Notes under the pieces: model-generated
Database searches by the model: none
Told to the model about the DNA's origin: nothing
Seen by the model: the letters and a program-made list of their open reading frames with translations, nothing else
From: Glycomyces amatae
GTDB taxonomy: Bacteria; Actinomycetota; Actinomycetes; Mycobacteriales; Micromonosporaceae
Length of the DNA: 64,000 nt
Reading direction: 5' to 3'
Assembly (NCBI RefSeq): GCF_020991375.1
Contig: NZ_JAJLQZ010000023.1
Location: forward strand, 1 to 64,000
Program-made: the position numbers and the translations under genes
Shown: piece after piece, positions 37,672 through 47,103 of the stretch
Layout of the letters: the number at the start of each line of letters is the position of its first letter
Numbering within the stretch: the first letter of the stretch is position 1

Positions 37672-37673
37672 AA

Positions 37674-37850
37674 CTCAGGAGCCGACCGTGCTGCGCGTTC
37701 TGTTCCCGGCCCGACCCCTTCGCAGGCTCAGGAGTCGACCGTGCTGCGCCTTCTGTTCCCGGCCCGACTCCTTCGCAGGCTCAGGAGTCGACCGTGCTGT
37801 GCTGCCCGTTCCCGGCCCGACCCCTTCGCAGGCTCAGGAGTCGACCGTGA
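37674..37850. repeat. 53-bp tandem repeats duplicating the DUF3107 gene end
   Basis: CTCAGGAGYCGACCGTG recurs at 37674, 37727, 37780 and 37833, an exact 53-bp period, with the spacer (TTCCCGGCCCGACYCCTTCG core) also repeated. The copy at 37833 contains the real stop and last codons of the DUF3107 gene; the other three are duplicates of that end. Because 53 is not divisible by 3, each copy offers a TVDS-stop ending in a different frame. Confidence 0.88.
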
Positions 37851-38061
37851 AGCCGACCGACCGCACGTTGGTCGCGGCGACCTCGACGTACGCGATCTTC
37901 TCGGCGGGGATGTACACCTGCCGGCCCTTCTCGTCCTCGAGCCGCAGGACTCCGCCCTTGCCGACGGCCTGTTCGATCGTCTCGGACAGGTCCTTCGGCG
38001 ACAGCTTGCTCTCCAACACCAGTTCGCGTGGGGCGTACTGGACACCGATCTTGACCTCCAC
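37834..38061 (-). CDS. DUF3107 family protein (TB9.4-like)
   Basis: A 75-aa cytosolic protein. Sequence VEVKIGVQYAPRELVLES, the middle LSPKDLSETIEQAVG and VYIPAEKIAYVEVA matches DUF3107, known in M. tuberculosis as Rv3208A. Function is unknown. GAGGAGG precedes the GTG start by about 7 nt. It lies downstream of a TetR gene on the same strand, as in mycobacteria. The 3' end has been copied three more times downstream as 53-bp repeats. An upstream TAGTCT (about 38107-38112, minus strand) could be its -10 box. Confidence 0.9.
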   Translation of the reverse strand: MEVKIGVQYAPRELVLESKLSPKDLSETIEQAVGKGGVLRLEDEKGRQVYIPAEKIAYVEVAATNVRSVGFTVDS

Positions 38062-38172
38062 GGGCCCTCCTCAATCGAAATGCTCTGACGTCTAGACGCA
38101 TGCAAGACTACTAGCGGCGGCCCTCCGCGCAGGGCACCGAGGAGTGCGCCGAGAGCGAACTAAGCCGCCCCC

Positions 38173-38232
38173 CACTCGCCTTCGGCTTCTCTCGGGCCGT
38201 GCCTTCCGCTTCCCTCACTCGCCTTCGGCTTC
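38173..38232. repeat. 43-bp-spaced duplication of the TetR gene end
   Basis: CACTCGCCTTCGGCTTC occurs at 38173 and again at 38216. The second copy spans the TetR stop codon and last codons, and the first is a downstream duplicate. It parallels the repeats at the DUF3107 gene end. Confidence 0.7.
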
Positions 38233-38835
38233 GCGAGGGAAGTGCGAAATCCCGCGCCAGGCGAGGCTGCTCATGAGCTGCACGGCCTCCTCCTTGGGGA
38301 TCACGCGGCCCGAGGCGATCCACTTCCGGGCCGCGACCTCCGCGGTCCCGACCAGGCCGGTGGCGAGCAGTTCGGCGCGGGCCTTGTCGACGTGGGCGTC
38401 GGCCATGATCGTGTCGGCCATCGCCGCCACGCACTCGGCCTCCATGCGCAGCACCCGCTCGGCGACCTCGGGGTCGTTGCGCTGGTCGGACTCGAACACC
38501 AGCCGGAACGCCTCGCCCTGGGCGTCCACGAAGTCGAAGTAGGCCCGCATGGCGCGGTTCACCCGCTCCTTGTTGTCGTCCGTGGACGCTATGGCGTCCC
38601 TGACCTGGCCCACCAGCTCGGCGGCCCGGCCGTCCAGCAGCGCCAGGTACAGCTCCAGCTTCGACGCGAAGTGCTGGTACAGGACCGGCTTGGAGACCCC
38701 GGCGTTCTCGGCGATGTCGTCCATCGAGGTGTTGTGGTAACCGTTGGACACGAAGACGTCCTGCGCGGCCCGCAGCAGCTGGGCTCGGCGTTCGCTCCTG
38801 GGCAGTCGGATCCGGCCCTCTCCGGCGCTGTTCAC
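38215..38835 (-). CDS. TetR family transcriptional regulator
   Basis: A 206-aa repressor. The N-terminal helix-turn-helix is typical: RRAQLLRAAQDVFVSNGYHNT, SMDDIAENAGVSKPVLYQHF, followed by ASKLELYLALLDG. The rest is the all-helical ligand domain. Syntenic with Rv3208 of M. tuberculosis, between the DUF3107 gene and the DUF3152/moeZ genes. The GTG start at 38835 is supported by GAGGAGAGG 5-10 nt upstream. The ligand is unknown. It is divergent from the repeat-rich gene at 39011 with 175 bp between, so it may regulate that gene and itself. Confidence 0.93.
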   Translation of the reverse strand: MNSAGEGRIRLPRSERRAQLLRAAQDVFVSNGYHNTSMDDIAENAGVSKPVLYQHFASKLELYLALLDGRAAELVGQVRDAIASTDDNKERVNRAMRAYFDFVDAQGEAFRLVFESDQRNDPEVAERVLRMEAECVAAMADTIMADAHVDKARAELLATGLVGTAEVAARKWIASGRVIPKEEAVQLMSSLAWRGISHFPREAEGE

Positions 38836-39010
38836 AGGGCACCTCTCCTCGCGTCATGTCGCCCATCCGTCAGTCGCGGGCTCTTGCGACCTGAAGGAAG
38901 CTTACGGAAACCTGAATACAGTCTCCCAGCGTACGGGGGCGACAAACGCGGCTTCGAGTCACTGGGCGCGCCACGGTACCTTGAGACCGGGAATATGAAG
39001 GAGTTGTCCA

Positions 39011-40930
39011 GTGGTGTATGACCAGAACCGGCCGGATGAGCCGTCGCGCCCGAGCGGAGAGGAGCGGACCTCTCGCAGGCGCATCGGCAGGTCCTGGGGC
39101 CCGCCCGCCGAGGAGGCCCCCGAGGCCCCCGAGGAGGCGCGCCAGGGGATGGCCCAGCCGCCTGAGCAGTACCGGTTCGACCCGGACCGCGGGCGCCGCC
39201 ACCGCTACAGCGAGGACCCGACCGGGCAGGTCCCGAACGTGCCGGTCGAGATCGCCGAGACCGGGCCGATGGTCCCGGCCACCAGGCGCCCCTCGCCCGG
39301 CGAGCAGTTCGCCCCGCTCCCCGCGGCCCCCGAGACCCCGCAAGGCCCCCAAGGATTCCCGAACGACCCGAACCAGCAGCCCCAGCCTCCGCAGCAGCCG
39401 CCGTCGCCGTTCGCACCGCCGGGTGCGAACCATGAGCGCAGTGCGCCGCCGGGTGCGAACCATGAGCGCAGTGCGCCGCCGGGTGCGAACCATGAGCGCA
39501 GTGCGCCGCCGGGCGCGAACCATGAGCGCAGTGCGCCGCCGGGTGCGAACCATGAGCGCAGTGCGCCGCCGGGCGCGAACCAGGAGTTCGGCGCCCCGAC
39601 CGCGAACCACGAGCAGGCCACGCCCCCGCCGCAGCAGCACCTGAGCGCGCCGCAGGACTTCGGCGCCCCCCAGCAGCACCCCGGCTACAGCGCCCCGCCC
39701 GCGCCCGGCGACTACGCCCAGCAGCAGGGCCCCCCGCACCCGGGACCGAACCAGGAGTTCGGCGCGCCGGGCGCGAACCACGAGTACAGCGCCCCTAACC
39801 CCGAGCACGGCGCCCCGCAGCACTTCAGCGCCCCGCCCCAGGCCGGCGCGATGCCGAGCGCGCCCCCCGCCAACCCGGCGTTCGCCACACCCGCCCCGGG
39901 CCAGGACCGCCCCCTCCCTCCGACGCCGCCGGAGCCGCCCGCCGCGCCTGAGCCGCCCCAGCAGTACTCGCAGCCCGCGCCGCAGCACACCGGCCCCATC
40001 GAGGTCCCGCAGCCGCCGGCGCAGCAGGCCCCGCCCGTGCCGCCCACCCCGGCGGCCCCCGGGCCCATCCCCGTCGGCGAGCAGCAGACCGACCAGTTCC
40101 CGATCGTCCAGCGCCAGCCGCTCACCGAGGTGTCGCCCGCGGCCGTCCCGAGCCCGCCCGTCACCGAGCAGGCCCCGCTGCGCACGGCCCCGGCGAACCG
40201 GCCGCCGCTCGCCGAGCCCACCCCTCCCGCGACCGTGGAGCAGCCCGGCCACCTGCCCGGCGCGCCCGGCCCGTCCGGGGGGAGCGACACCGAGTCCGAG
40301 CGCCTGGTCGACGCGGTCCGCCAGGTTCCCGGCGTCCGCGACGCGTTCCACGTGACCGCCCCCGACGGCGCCTCCAGCCTCCGGCTCGAGCTCGAAGAGG
40401 GCGTCGACCCCGACGAGGTCCACGCGGTCGTCTCCGCCGTCGTCGCCGAGCAGCGCGCGGTCGAGCCCGGCCCGCAGTCCTCGGACGAGCCCGGCCAGGA
40501 CATCAGCGCCCAGGTCGAGGCCCCCTCCACCGACGTCGAGGTCGCGCAGGTCGGCCCGGTCGAGCTGCGCCGCGTCGACATCGAGTCGGCCGGCCTCGAG
40601 GCCGAGGTCAGCGTCACGCTCTCCCTCGGCGGCGACGAGTCGACCGGGAAGGTCGCCGTCCCGCCCATCGACTGGCACATCCAGCACGCCGCCGCGGCGG
40701 CCACAGTGGAGGCGCTGCGCCCGCGGCTCGCCGCCGGCGACGTCCGCGTCGAGGTCGAGCACGCCTCGATCGTGCCGACCGGGCCGGTCAAGACCGCCGT
40801 CGTGGTCATCCTGTGGCTCGACGGCCAGGCCGTGCGGCGCCTCTCCGGCGCCGCCGTGGTCACCGCCGAACGTTCGCGCGCCGTGGTTTCGGCTACTTTG
40901 GGCGCACTCGCTGCCGAAGTGTCACACTAG
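39011..40930 (+). CDS. Pro-rich repeat protein with conserved C-terminal domain
   Basis: A 639-aa protein without signal peptide or membrane helix. Residues 1-60 are charged, about 60-420 are disordered and rich in Pro, Gln and Ala, including five perfect decapeptide repeats (PPGANHERSA type, about residues 137-186) and degenerate copies after them. The C-terminal 220 residues look folded, with two alpha/beta segments (SERLVDAVRQVPGVRDAFHV and DWHIQHAAAAATVEALRPRL) that resemble each other weakly. No known domain is recognised. AAGGAG lies 7-8 nt before the GTG start. The long disordered part suggests a scaffold or polar-growth role, but that is a guess. It is followed after 5 bp by the alpha/beta hydrolase gene. 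Confidence 0.8.
   Translation: MVYDQNRPDEPSRPSGEERTSRRRIGRSWGPPAEEAPEAPEEARQGMAQPPEQYRFDPDRGRRHRYSEDPTGQVPNVPVEIAETGPMVPATRRPSPGEQFAPLPAAPETPQGPQGFPNDPNQQPQPPQQPPSPFAPPGANHERSAPPGANHERSAPPGANHERSAPPGANHERSAPPGANHERSAPPGANQEFGAPTANHEQATPPPQQHLSAPQDFGAPQQHPGYSAPPAPGDYAQQQGPPHPGPNQEFGAPGANHEYSAPNPEHGAPQHFSAPPQAGAMPSAPPANPAFATPAPGQDRPLPPTPPEPPAAPEPPQQYSQPAPQHTGPIEVPQPPAQQAPPVPPTPAAPGPIPVGEQQTDQFPIVQRQPLTEVSPAAVPSPPVTEQAPLRTAPANRPPLAEPTPPATVEQPGHLPGAPGPSGGSDTESERLVDAVRQVPGVRDAFHVTAPDGASSLRLELEEGVDPDEVHAVVSAVVAEQRAVEPGPQSSDEPGQDISAQVEAPSTDVEVAQVGPVELRRVDIESAGLEAEVSVTLSLGGDESTGKVAVPPIDWHIQHAAAAATVEALRPRLAAGDVRVEVEHASIVPTGPVKTAVVVILWLDGQAVRRLSGAAVVTAERSRAVVSATLGALAAEVSH
39421..39580 (+). repeat. 30-bp coding tandem repeats
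   Basis: Five 30-bp units begin at 39421, 39451, 39481, 39511 and 39541 (GGGYGCGAACCATGAGCGCAG...), with a partial sixth. They differ only by T/C in the fourth base, which is silent. Near identity indicates recent expansion. Confidence 0.92.
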
Positions 40931-40935
40931 GACCC

Positions 40936-41928
40936 ATGAAACGGGCGCGGCTGGTCGACGCCGGCGGGGTTCGCACCCCCCGGCGCCCGCACCCGCCGTG
41001 GCCCGGCATCGAGCACCAGCTGAGCCGCCGCCGGCTGTTCATCCGGCACACCCCGCCGACCGCCAAGGGCGCCGAGCCCGCGGTGTTCGTGCACGGCCTC
41101 GGCGGCTCGGCCCAGAACTGGACCGACCTCGCCGACGCCCTCTCCGACCGGCTCGCCGTCGACGCGGTCGACCTGCCCGGCTTCGGCCACTCGGCGCCCG
41201 CCCCGCGCGTCACCGTCCCACTGCTCGCGCAGGACGTCGCCGCCTGGATCGTCGAGTCCGGGCGCGGGCCCGTGCACCTGGCGGGCCACTCCCTGGGCGG
41301 GGCGGTCTCGGTCTACCTCGCCGCGACCCGGCCGGGCCTGGTCCGCACGCTGACGCTGGTGTCCCCGGCGATGCCCTTCGCCAACCCCCGGCGCTCGCAC
41401 CAGTCCCGCTACCTGCCGATGCTCGCGGTGCCGAACATGGCCTGGTTCGCCGACCGCGCCATGCGCTCGCGCACCCCCGAGCAGGTCGTGGACGACATCA
41501 TCTTCGGCACCTGGGCGGTCCCGGAGCTCATCCACCCGCAGCGCCGGCGCGAGGCGATCGCCGAGGCCCGCCACCGGCTCGCCGTCCCCTGGAACAACCG
41601 CGCCTACATCCAGACCTACCGGGGGCTCATGGCCTCCTTCTTCCAGTCGTTCGTCCCGGGCACGCACTCGCTGTGGCGCCTCGCGGCCGAGATCCAGTGC
41701 CCGACCCTGGTCATCTGGGGCAAGCAGGACCGGGTGATCGACGTGCGCCAGGCCCCGCCCGCGGCCCTGGCCATCCCCGACTCGCGCCTGCTCATCCTCG
41801 ACCAGACCGGGCACGTGGCGATGATGGAGCGCCCGCAGGCGACCGCCCGCGCGATGGCCGCGATGCTCGACGAGTTCCACAGCGAAGCGGTCGAGCCGGT
41901 CGCCGAGCCCGAGACGGCGGTGTCGTGA
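40936..41928 (+). CDS. Alpha/beta hydrolase
   Basis: A 330-aa cytosolic alpha/beta-fold hydrolase. It has the oxyanion-hole VHGLGGSAQNW, the nucleophile elbow AGHSLGGAVSVY (Ser), the acid in WGKQDRVID and the catalytic His in QTGHVAMMERP, so the triad is complete. The substrate is unknown; esterase or lipase activity is likely. In M. tuberculosis the lipase gene lipV lies near moeZ, which fits the neighbourhood. It starts 5 bp after the stop of the repeat protein; CACACT 7 nt before the ATG could be a degenerate leaderless -10 box. Confidence 0.9.
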   Translation: MKRARLVDAGGVRTPRRPHPPWPGIEHQLSRRRLFIRHTPPTAKGAEPAVFVHGLGGSAQNWTDLADALSDRLAVDAVDLPGFGHSAPAPRVTVPLLAQDVAAWIVESGRGPVHLAGHSLGGAVSVYLAATRPGLVRTLTLVSPAMPFANPRRSHQSRYLPMLAVPNMAWFADRAMRSRTPEQVVDDIIFGTWAVPELIHPQRRREAIAEARHRLAVPWNNRAYIQTYRGLMASFFQSFVPGTHSLWRLAAEIQCPTLVIWGKQDRVIDVRQAPPAALAIPDSRLLILDQTGHVAMMERPQATARAMAAMLDEFHSEAVEPVAEPETAVS

Positions 41929-42075
41929 CCGCGGCCGCGAGCAGTGTCGGACCCGCCGGGCAGTATTGAGACCAGGGGACCCGCCCGCCCCGTGCGGCCT
42001 CGGCGTGTCCGCATGGTGAACTCGAATCGGGCCACATGAAAACCGGGGCTGGGCCAATCGCGGCTCCGTCTGTCT

Positions 42076-42091
42076 TAGACTCGCCGGTGTG
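42076..42091 (+). promoter_or_regulatory. Leaderless -10 box of DUF3152 gene
   Basis: TAGACT (42076-42081) precedes the GTG at 42089 by 7 nt; no ribosome site. Confidence 0.6.
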
Positions 42092-42925
42092 ACTGAGGGA
42101 CGGCTCGACCGCAACCGCAGGCTCCGCAGGCGGCGCCGCTTCGTGCTGCTCGCCATCCTCGTCCTCATGGCGGGGACGGGTGCCTACTTCGCCATCGACG
42201 CCGCCGACGCCGAGAAACCGCAGGCCCTGGACGAGCAGCAGGTCGCCCCGAGCACCGTCGTCGCGCCGTCCCCCGACGCCCCGCCCTCTCCCAGCCCCGA
42301 GGCCGCGGTCGTCCCGCCGCTGTACTTCTCCGGCACCGGCACCTGGACCTACGCCGAACCGGCGGACACCGGGGTCCTCGGCACCGCTGGCACGCTCCTC
42401 ACCTACGACGTCGCCGTCGAGAACGGCCTCGAGCTCGACGCGGAGGAGTTCAGCGGGTTCGTCCACGCGACGCTCGCCGACCCCCGCTCCTGGACCGCGG
42501 GCGGCGGCTGGCGCTTCCAGCAGGTCGGCGAGGGCGGCGGCGCGGACTTCACCGTCTACCTCGCCAGCCCCGAGCAGCGCGCGCTGCTGTGCGGCTCGAC
42601 CAACACCACCGTCTCGTGCCGCAACGGCGACAGCGTCGTCATCAACTCGGCCCGCTGGATCACCGCCGTCGACCACTGGGACGGCACCCTCGACGGCTAC
42701 CGCCAGTACGCCGTGAACCACGAGGTCGGGCACCGGCTCGGCCACGGCCACGAGGTGTGCCCCGCCGAGGGCGAGACCTCCCCGGTCATGGCCCAGCAGA
42801 CCTACCGGCTCGCCGGCTGCGTCGGCAACTCCTGGCCCTTCCCCGACGGCGAGACGTACGTGTCGGGGCCCGCGGGGGACTACAACGGCCCCGAGCTCCC
42901 CCCGGACGACTTCGTCGACCGCTAG
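42089..42925 (+). CDS. DUF3152 protein, metzincin-like, membrane-anchored
   Basis: A 278-aa protein. A short Arg-rich cytosolic start and one membrane helix (FVLLAILVLMAGTGAYFAI) anchor a Pro-rich linker and an extracytoplasmic domain. That domain carries HEVGHRLGHGH, an exact HExxHxxGxxH zinc motif as in metzincins, and cysteines (CGSTNTTVSC, CPAEGE, AGCVGN) probably forming disulfides. It is the Rv3207c/DUF3152 family; proteolytic activity is plausible but, as far as I know, unproven. It lies directly upstream of moeZ, the conserved order. The start is supported by the leaderless promoter. Confidence 0.88.
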   Translation: MTEGRLDRNRRLRRRRRFVLLAILVLMAGTGAYFAIDAADAEKPQALDEQQVAPSTVVAPSPDAPPSPSPEAAVVPPLYFSGTGTWTYAEPADTGVLGTAGTLLTYDVAVENGLELDAEEFSGFVHATLADPRSWTAGGGWRFQQVGEGGGADFTVYLASPEQRALLCGSTNTTVSCRNGDSVVINSARWITAVDHWDGTLDGYRQYAVNHEVGHRLGHGHEVCPAEGETSPVMAQQTYRLAGCVGNSWPFPDGETYVSGPAGDYNGPELPPDDFVDR

Positions 42926-42942
42926 ACCCGCATTCCACAGAA

Positions 42943-42959
42943 TGGGACGGACCGTCCCA
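42943..42959. promoter_or_regulatory. 17-bp palindrome upstream of moeZ
   Basis: TGGGACGG-A-CCGTCCCA is perfectly symmetric. It could be an operator, or a terminator stem after the DUF3152 gene. A second small palindrome GTGGA-ATA-TCCAC lies near 42991-43003, nearer the moeZ start. Confidence 0.45.
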
Positions 42960-43029
42960 CGGGCGTGAAGAACCGCACACCGCGCTTCCCGGTGGAATAT
43001 CCACACCGTGGACATGCATTATTGGACAT

Positions 43030-44208
43030 ATGAGTTTGCCGCCGCTGGTCGAACCAGCCTCTGAGCTGTCGGTCGACGAGGTGCGCCGCTATTCGCGCCA
43101 CCTCATCATCCCCGACGTCGCCATGGACGGTCAGAAACGACTCAAGAACGCCAAGGTGCTCTGCGTGGGCGCGGGCGGCCTCGGGTCCCCCGCGCTGATG
43201 TACCTGGCCGCCGCCGGGGTCGGCACGATCGGCATCGCCGAGTTCGACACCGTCGACGAATCGAACCTCCAGCGCCAGATCATCCACGGCCAGTCCGACA
43301 TCGGCCGCCCCAAGTCCGAGTCGGCCGCCGCCACGATCCGCGAGATCAACCCGCATGTCGAGGTCGTCATCCACAACGCGGTGCTCGACAACGACAACGT
43401 CTTCGAGATCTTCGAGCCGTACGACCTCATCATCGACGGCACCGACAACTTCGCGACCCGCTACATGGTCAACGACGCGGCCGTGCTCTCCGGCAAGCCG
43501 TACGTGTGGGGCTCGATCTACCGCTTCGACGGCCAGGCCAGCGTCTTCTGGGCCGACCAGGGCCCGTGCTACCGCTGCCTCTACCCCGAGCCCCCGCCGC
43601 CGGGCATGGTCCCGAGCTGCGCCGAGGGCGGCGTCCTCGGCGTCCTGTGCGCCTCGATCGGCTCGATCCAGACCACCGAGGCCATCAAGCTGCTCACCGG
43701 CATCGGCGACCCGCTCGTCGGCTCGCTCATGGTCTACGACGCCCTGGAGATGAGCTACCGCAAGATCAAGGTCCGCAAGGACCCCAACTGCGCGGTCTGC
43801 GGCCCGAACGCCACGATCAAGGAGCTCATCGACTACGAGGAGTTCTGCGGGTCGGTCACCGACGAGGCGGCCGAGGCCGTCGTCGGCTCGACCATCACGG
43901 CGCGCGAGCTGGCCGAGTGGCTCAAGGAGGGCCGCGACATCGACCTCATCGACGTGCGCGAGCCCGCCGAGTACGAGATCGTGCGCATCCCCGGTTCGCG
44001 GCTGATCCCCAAGGGCGACATCGTCTCCGGTGCCGCGCTCAGCGATCTGCCGACCGAGCGGCAGGCGGTCTTCTACTGCAAGGCGGGCGTGCGCTCCGCC
44101 GAGGCCCTGGCCGCCGCCAAGGCCGCCGGGCTGAAGAACGCCGTCCACGTCCAGGGCGGCGTGCTCGGCTGGATCAACCAGGTCGACCCGAGCCTGCCGG
44201 CCTACTAG
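43030..44208 (+). CDS. moeZ: Adenylyltransferase/sulfurtransferase MoeZ
   Basis: A 392-aa cytosolic enzyme that adenylates and then thiocarboxylates ubiquitin-like sulfur carriers (MoaD, ThiS, CysO), feeding molybdopterin, thiamine and cysteine synthesis. The N-terminal ThiF/E1 domain has the ATP site CVGAGGLGSPALMYLAAAG, the Arg in NLQRQIIHG and the zinc cysteines CYRCLYP and NCAVCGP. The C-terminal rhodanese domain (about 290-392) has the persulfide-forming Cys in VFYCKAGVRSAEAL. All key residues are present. Possible -10 CATTAT lies 7 nt before the ATG. A terminator follows. Confidence 0.95.
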   Translation: MSLPPLVEPASELSVDEVRRYSRHLIIPDVAMDGQKRLKNAKVLCVGAGGLGSPALMYLAAAGVGTIGIAEFDTVDESNLQRQIIHGQSDIGRPKSESAAATIREINPHVEVVIHNAVLDNDNVFEIFEPYDLIIDGTDNFATRYMVNDAAVLSGKPYVWGSIYRFDGQASVFWADQGPCYRCLYPEPPPPGMVPSCAEGGVLGVLCASIGSIQTTEAIKLLTGIGDPLVGSLMVYDALEMSYRKIKVRKDPNCAVCGPNATIKELIDYEEFCGSVTDEAAEAVVGSTITARELAEWLKEGRDIDLIDVREPAEYEIVRIPGSRLIPKGDIVSGAALSDLPTERQAVFYCKAGVRSAEALAAAKAAGLKNAVHVQGGVLGWINQVDPSLPAY

Positions 44209-44221
44209 CGGGCGTCCGCGA

Positions 44222-44253
44222 GGGGCGTGCGGCCACGGGCCGTACGCCCTTCG
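44222..44253 (+). terminator. Terminator after moeZ
   Basis: GGGCGTGCGGCC and GGCCGTACGCCC arms (one G-T pair) with ACG loop, followed by TTCG. Confidence 0.7.
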
Positions 44254-44326
44254 TCGCGCTTTGGGTTGCTTCGAGTCGTTATGAGATTTCAGACTCGGTT
44301 CATCAAGGAATTCCCTTCCTGAGGCG

Positions 44327-44366
44327 TTGACTCCCGGTTGACCGGTTCCCTAGCCTGGGCTCCATG
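44327..44366 (+). promoter_or_regulatory. Promoter of serine hydrolase gene
   Basis: TTGACT (44327-44332), an 18-bp spacer and TAGCCT (44351-44356), then 7 nt to the ATG at 44364: a near-consensus sigma-A promoter with a leaderless start. Confidence 0.7.
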
Positions 44367-45257
44367 ACCCGCAAAAGCGAACGATCCTCCAGTCGCGTGC
44401 GTTCCTCCCGCCGGACCGTCCTGCGCTTCGGCGTCCCCGCCGCCGCGGTCCTCGTCGGCGGCGGTGCCGTGGCCACGGTGGCCGCGAACGCCTCCGAGCT
44501 CGGCCTCGACACCGTCTTCGGCGTCTCCCGCGAAGAGCTCGAGGCCGACCTCAAGACCCGGATCGACGCCTACCTCGCCTCCACGGACACTCTGGTCGAG
44601 GCCTCGGTCGCCGTCGAGAAGGCCGGCATGCGCCTCGACTACAACCCCGCGCAGACCCACATCACCGCCTCCGTCGTCAAGGTCGAGATCCTCGCGATGG
44701 TCCAGCAGTACTGGGGCTCGGTCGACGCGATCCCCGAGGACCACCGGGAACTGCTGGAGCGCATGATCACCGAGTCCCACAACGACTCGACCACGTCCCT
44801 CTACAACTACCTCGGCGGAGCCGAGGCCCTCCGGGCCGCGCACGAGCGGTACGGCCTCCAGGACACCGCGGTCGACGCGCAGGGCCGCTGGGGCGTGGGC
44901 TGGTCCAGCGCCCCCGACCAGCTGGTCCTCACCGACCTCAACCTCTTCGCAGGGGTGCTCGACGCCGAGCAGGTCGCCCTCGGCCGCGAGCTCATGGGCG
45001 CCGTCGTCGAGGAGCAGGCGTGGGGCGTCTCCGCCGCCGCGAAGGAGGGCGAGGCGGTCTGGCTCAAGAACGGCTGGGACGTCGAGTCGCAGCTCGACGG
45101 CCTATGGGTGGTCAACTCCGTCGGCGTCCTCGACGGCGACGGCGACGAGCCGGTCACGATGGCGATCCTCACCAGCGGCGCCGTCGACGACGCCGAGGGC
45201 ATCCCGATCGTCGAGGAGGTCGCCCGGATCACCCGCGAGGTCATCGACACCGAATAG
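44364..45257 (+). CDS. Class A beta-lactamase-like serine hydrolase, Tat signal
   Basis: A 297-aa exported protein. The N-terminus has a twin-arginine-like signal ([15 protein letters not shown]). The penicillin-recognising fold is indicated by S103-VVK106 (SxxK), S138-HN140 (SxN) and a K-N-G triad near residue 239. The E166-region of true class A enzymes is not obvious, so it may be a carboxypeptidase- or amidase-like relative rather than an antibiotic-degrading enzyme. The strong leaderless promoter suggests good basal expression. It is convergent with ahcY and shares its terminator. Confidence 0.82.
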   Translation: MTRKSERSSSRVRSSRRTVLRFGVPAAAVLVGGGAVATVAANASELGLDTVFGVSREELEADLKTRIDAYLASTDTLVEASVAVEKAGMRLDYNPAQTHITASVVKVEILAMVQQYWGSVDAIPEDHRELLERMITESHNDSTTSLYNYLGGAEALRAAHERYGLQDTAVDAQGRWGVGWSSAPDQLVLTDLNLFAGVLDAEQVALGRELMGAVVEEQAWGVSAAAKEGEAVWLKNGWDVESQLDGLWVVNSVGVLDGDGDEPVTMAILTSGAVDDAEGIPIVEEVARITREVIDTE

Positions 45258-45283
45258 CCCTGCGGCGCAACGGCACGGACATG

Positions 45284-45315
45284 CGAAAGGCCCGGACCGG
45301 AGTCCGGGCCCTTCG
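45284..45315. terminator. Bidirectional terminator
   Basis: GGCCCGGAC-CGGA-GTCCGGGCC, extended by CGAAA and CTTCG flanks, between the convergent serine hydrolase and ahcY genes. Confidence 0.8.
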
Positions 45316-45322
45316 TCTTCGC

Positions 45323-46781
<1,459 letters not shown>

Positions 46782-46932
46782 GCCTGAAATGCTACGCGGT
46801 GCCCCCGGGCGGGCCCGTCGAACGGGCCCGTGGCGGCGGCCACGCGGCGGCCGCGAAAGGGGTGGTCGGGGCCACCGTGACGGGCGGCGGCGGAAGTCAC
46901 GGAAAAAATATCCGTGGAACCCGAGTTTCGGC

Positions 46933-46960
46933 TTGACACTGCCGAGGCTATGGGTAATAT
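46933..46960 (+). promoter_or_regulatory. Consensus sigma-A promoter
   Basis: TTGACA (46933-46938), a 16-bp spacer, TAATAT (46955-46960). It is the best-matching promoter in the window and is not adjacent to any start codon. Confidence 0.75.
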
Positions 46961-46966
46961 TGCAGA

Positions 46967-47092
46967 TACGCAGCGTCACGGAGATGCGGAGATCCACAGG
47001 GTCTCGAACCATCACCGCCGGCGCCACGGGGAAACCAAACCGGGGGGAGTGCCGGGCAGTCTGGGGTGGCTGCCCGGCACATTAATTTTTGC
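46967..47092 (+). ncRNA. Candidate small RNA or attenuator leader
   Basis: The transcript expected from the promoter at 46933 would start near 46967 and end at the terminator at 47048-47092, about 125 nt. It contains hairpin GAGATCC-ACA-GGGTCTC (46987-47005 region) and an A/C-rich unpaired stretch before the terminator. A 33-codon frame (ATG 46984 to TAA 47083) crosses the terminator stem, as in attenuator leader peptides, but its ribosome site is poorly spaced. No known RNA family was recognised. It could control the GNAT gene at 47290. Confidence 0.45.
47048..47092 (+). terminator. Rho-independent terminator with U tract
   Basis: GTGCCGGGCAG and CTGCCCGGCAC arms with a 10-nt loop, then ATTAATTTTT. 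Confidence 0.85.
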
Positions 47093-47103
47093 GCCGGACC
47101 ACA

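Noticed and set aside
37674-37850. 53-bp repeats as a CRISPR or attachment-site array
   Set aside because: No variable spacers; they are duplicates of the DUF3107 gene end.
39421-39580. Regular 30-bp repeats resembling a CRISPR array
   Set aside because: The copies are contiguous with no unique spacers, lie in frame inside a long gene and encode decapeptides.
44364-45257. Antibiotic-inactivating class A beta-lactamase
   Set aside because: SxxK, SxN and KxG are present, but the omega-loop glutamate region is not recognisable, so only a general serine-hydrolase call is made.
46984-47085. 33-codon leader peptide gene
   Set aside because: The purine stretch is too close to the ATG to be a convincing ribosome site; kept only as part of the attenuator hypothesis.
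46782-47100. SAH riboswitch linked to ahcY
   Set aside because: The structured region is on the plus strand, pointing away from ahcY, and the known SAH riboswitch core was not recognised.
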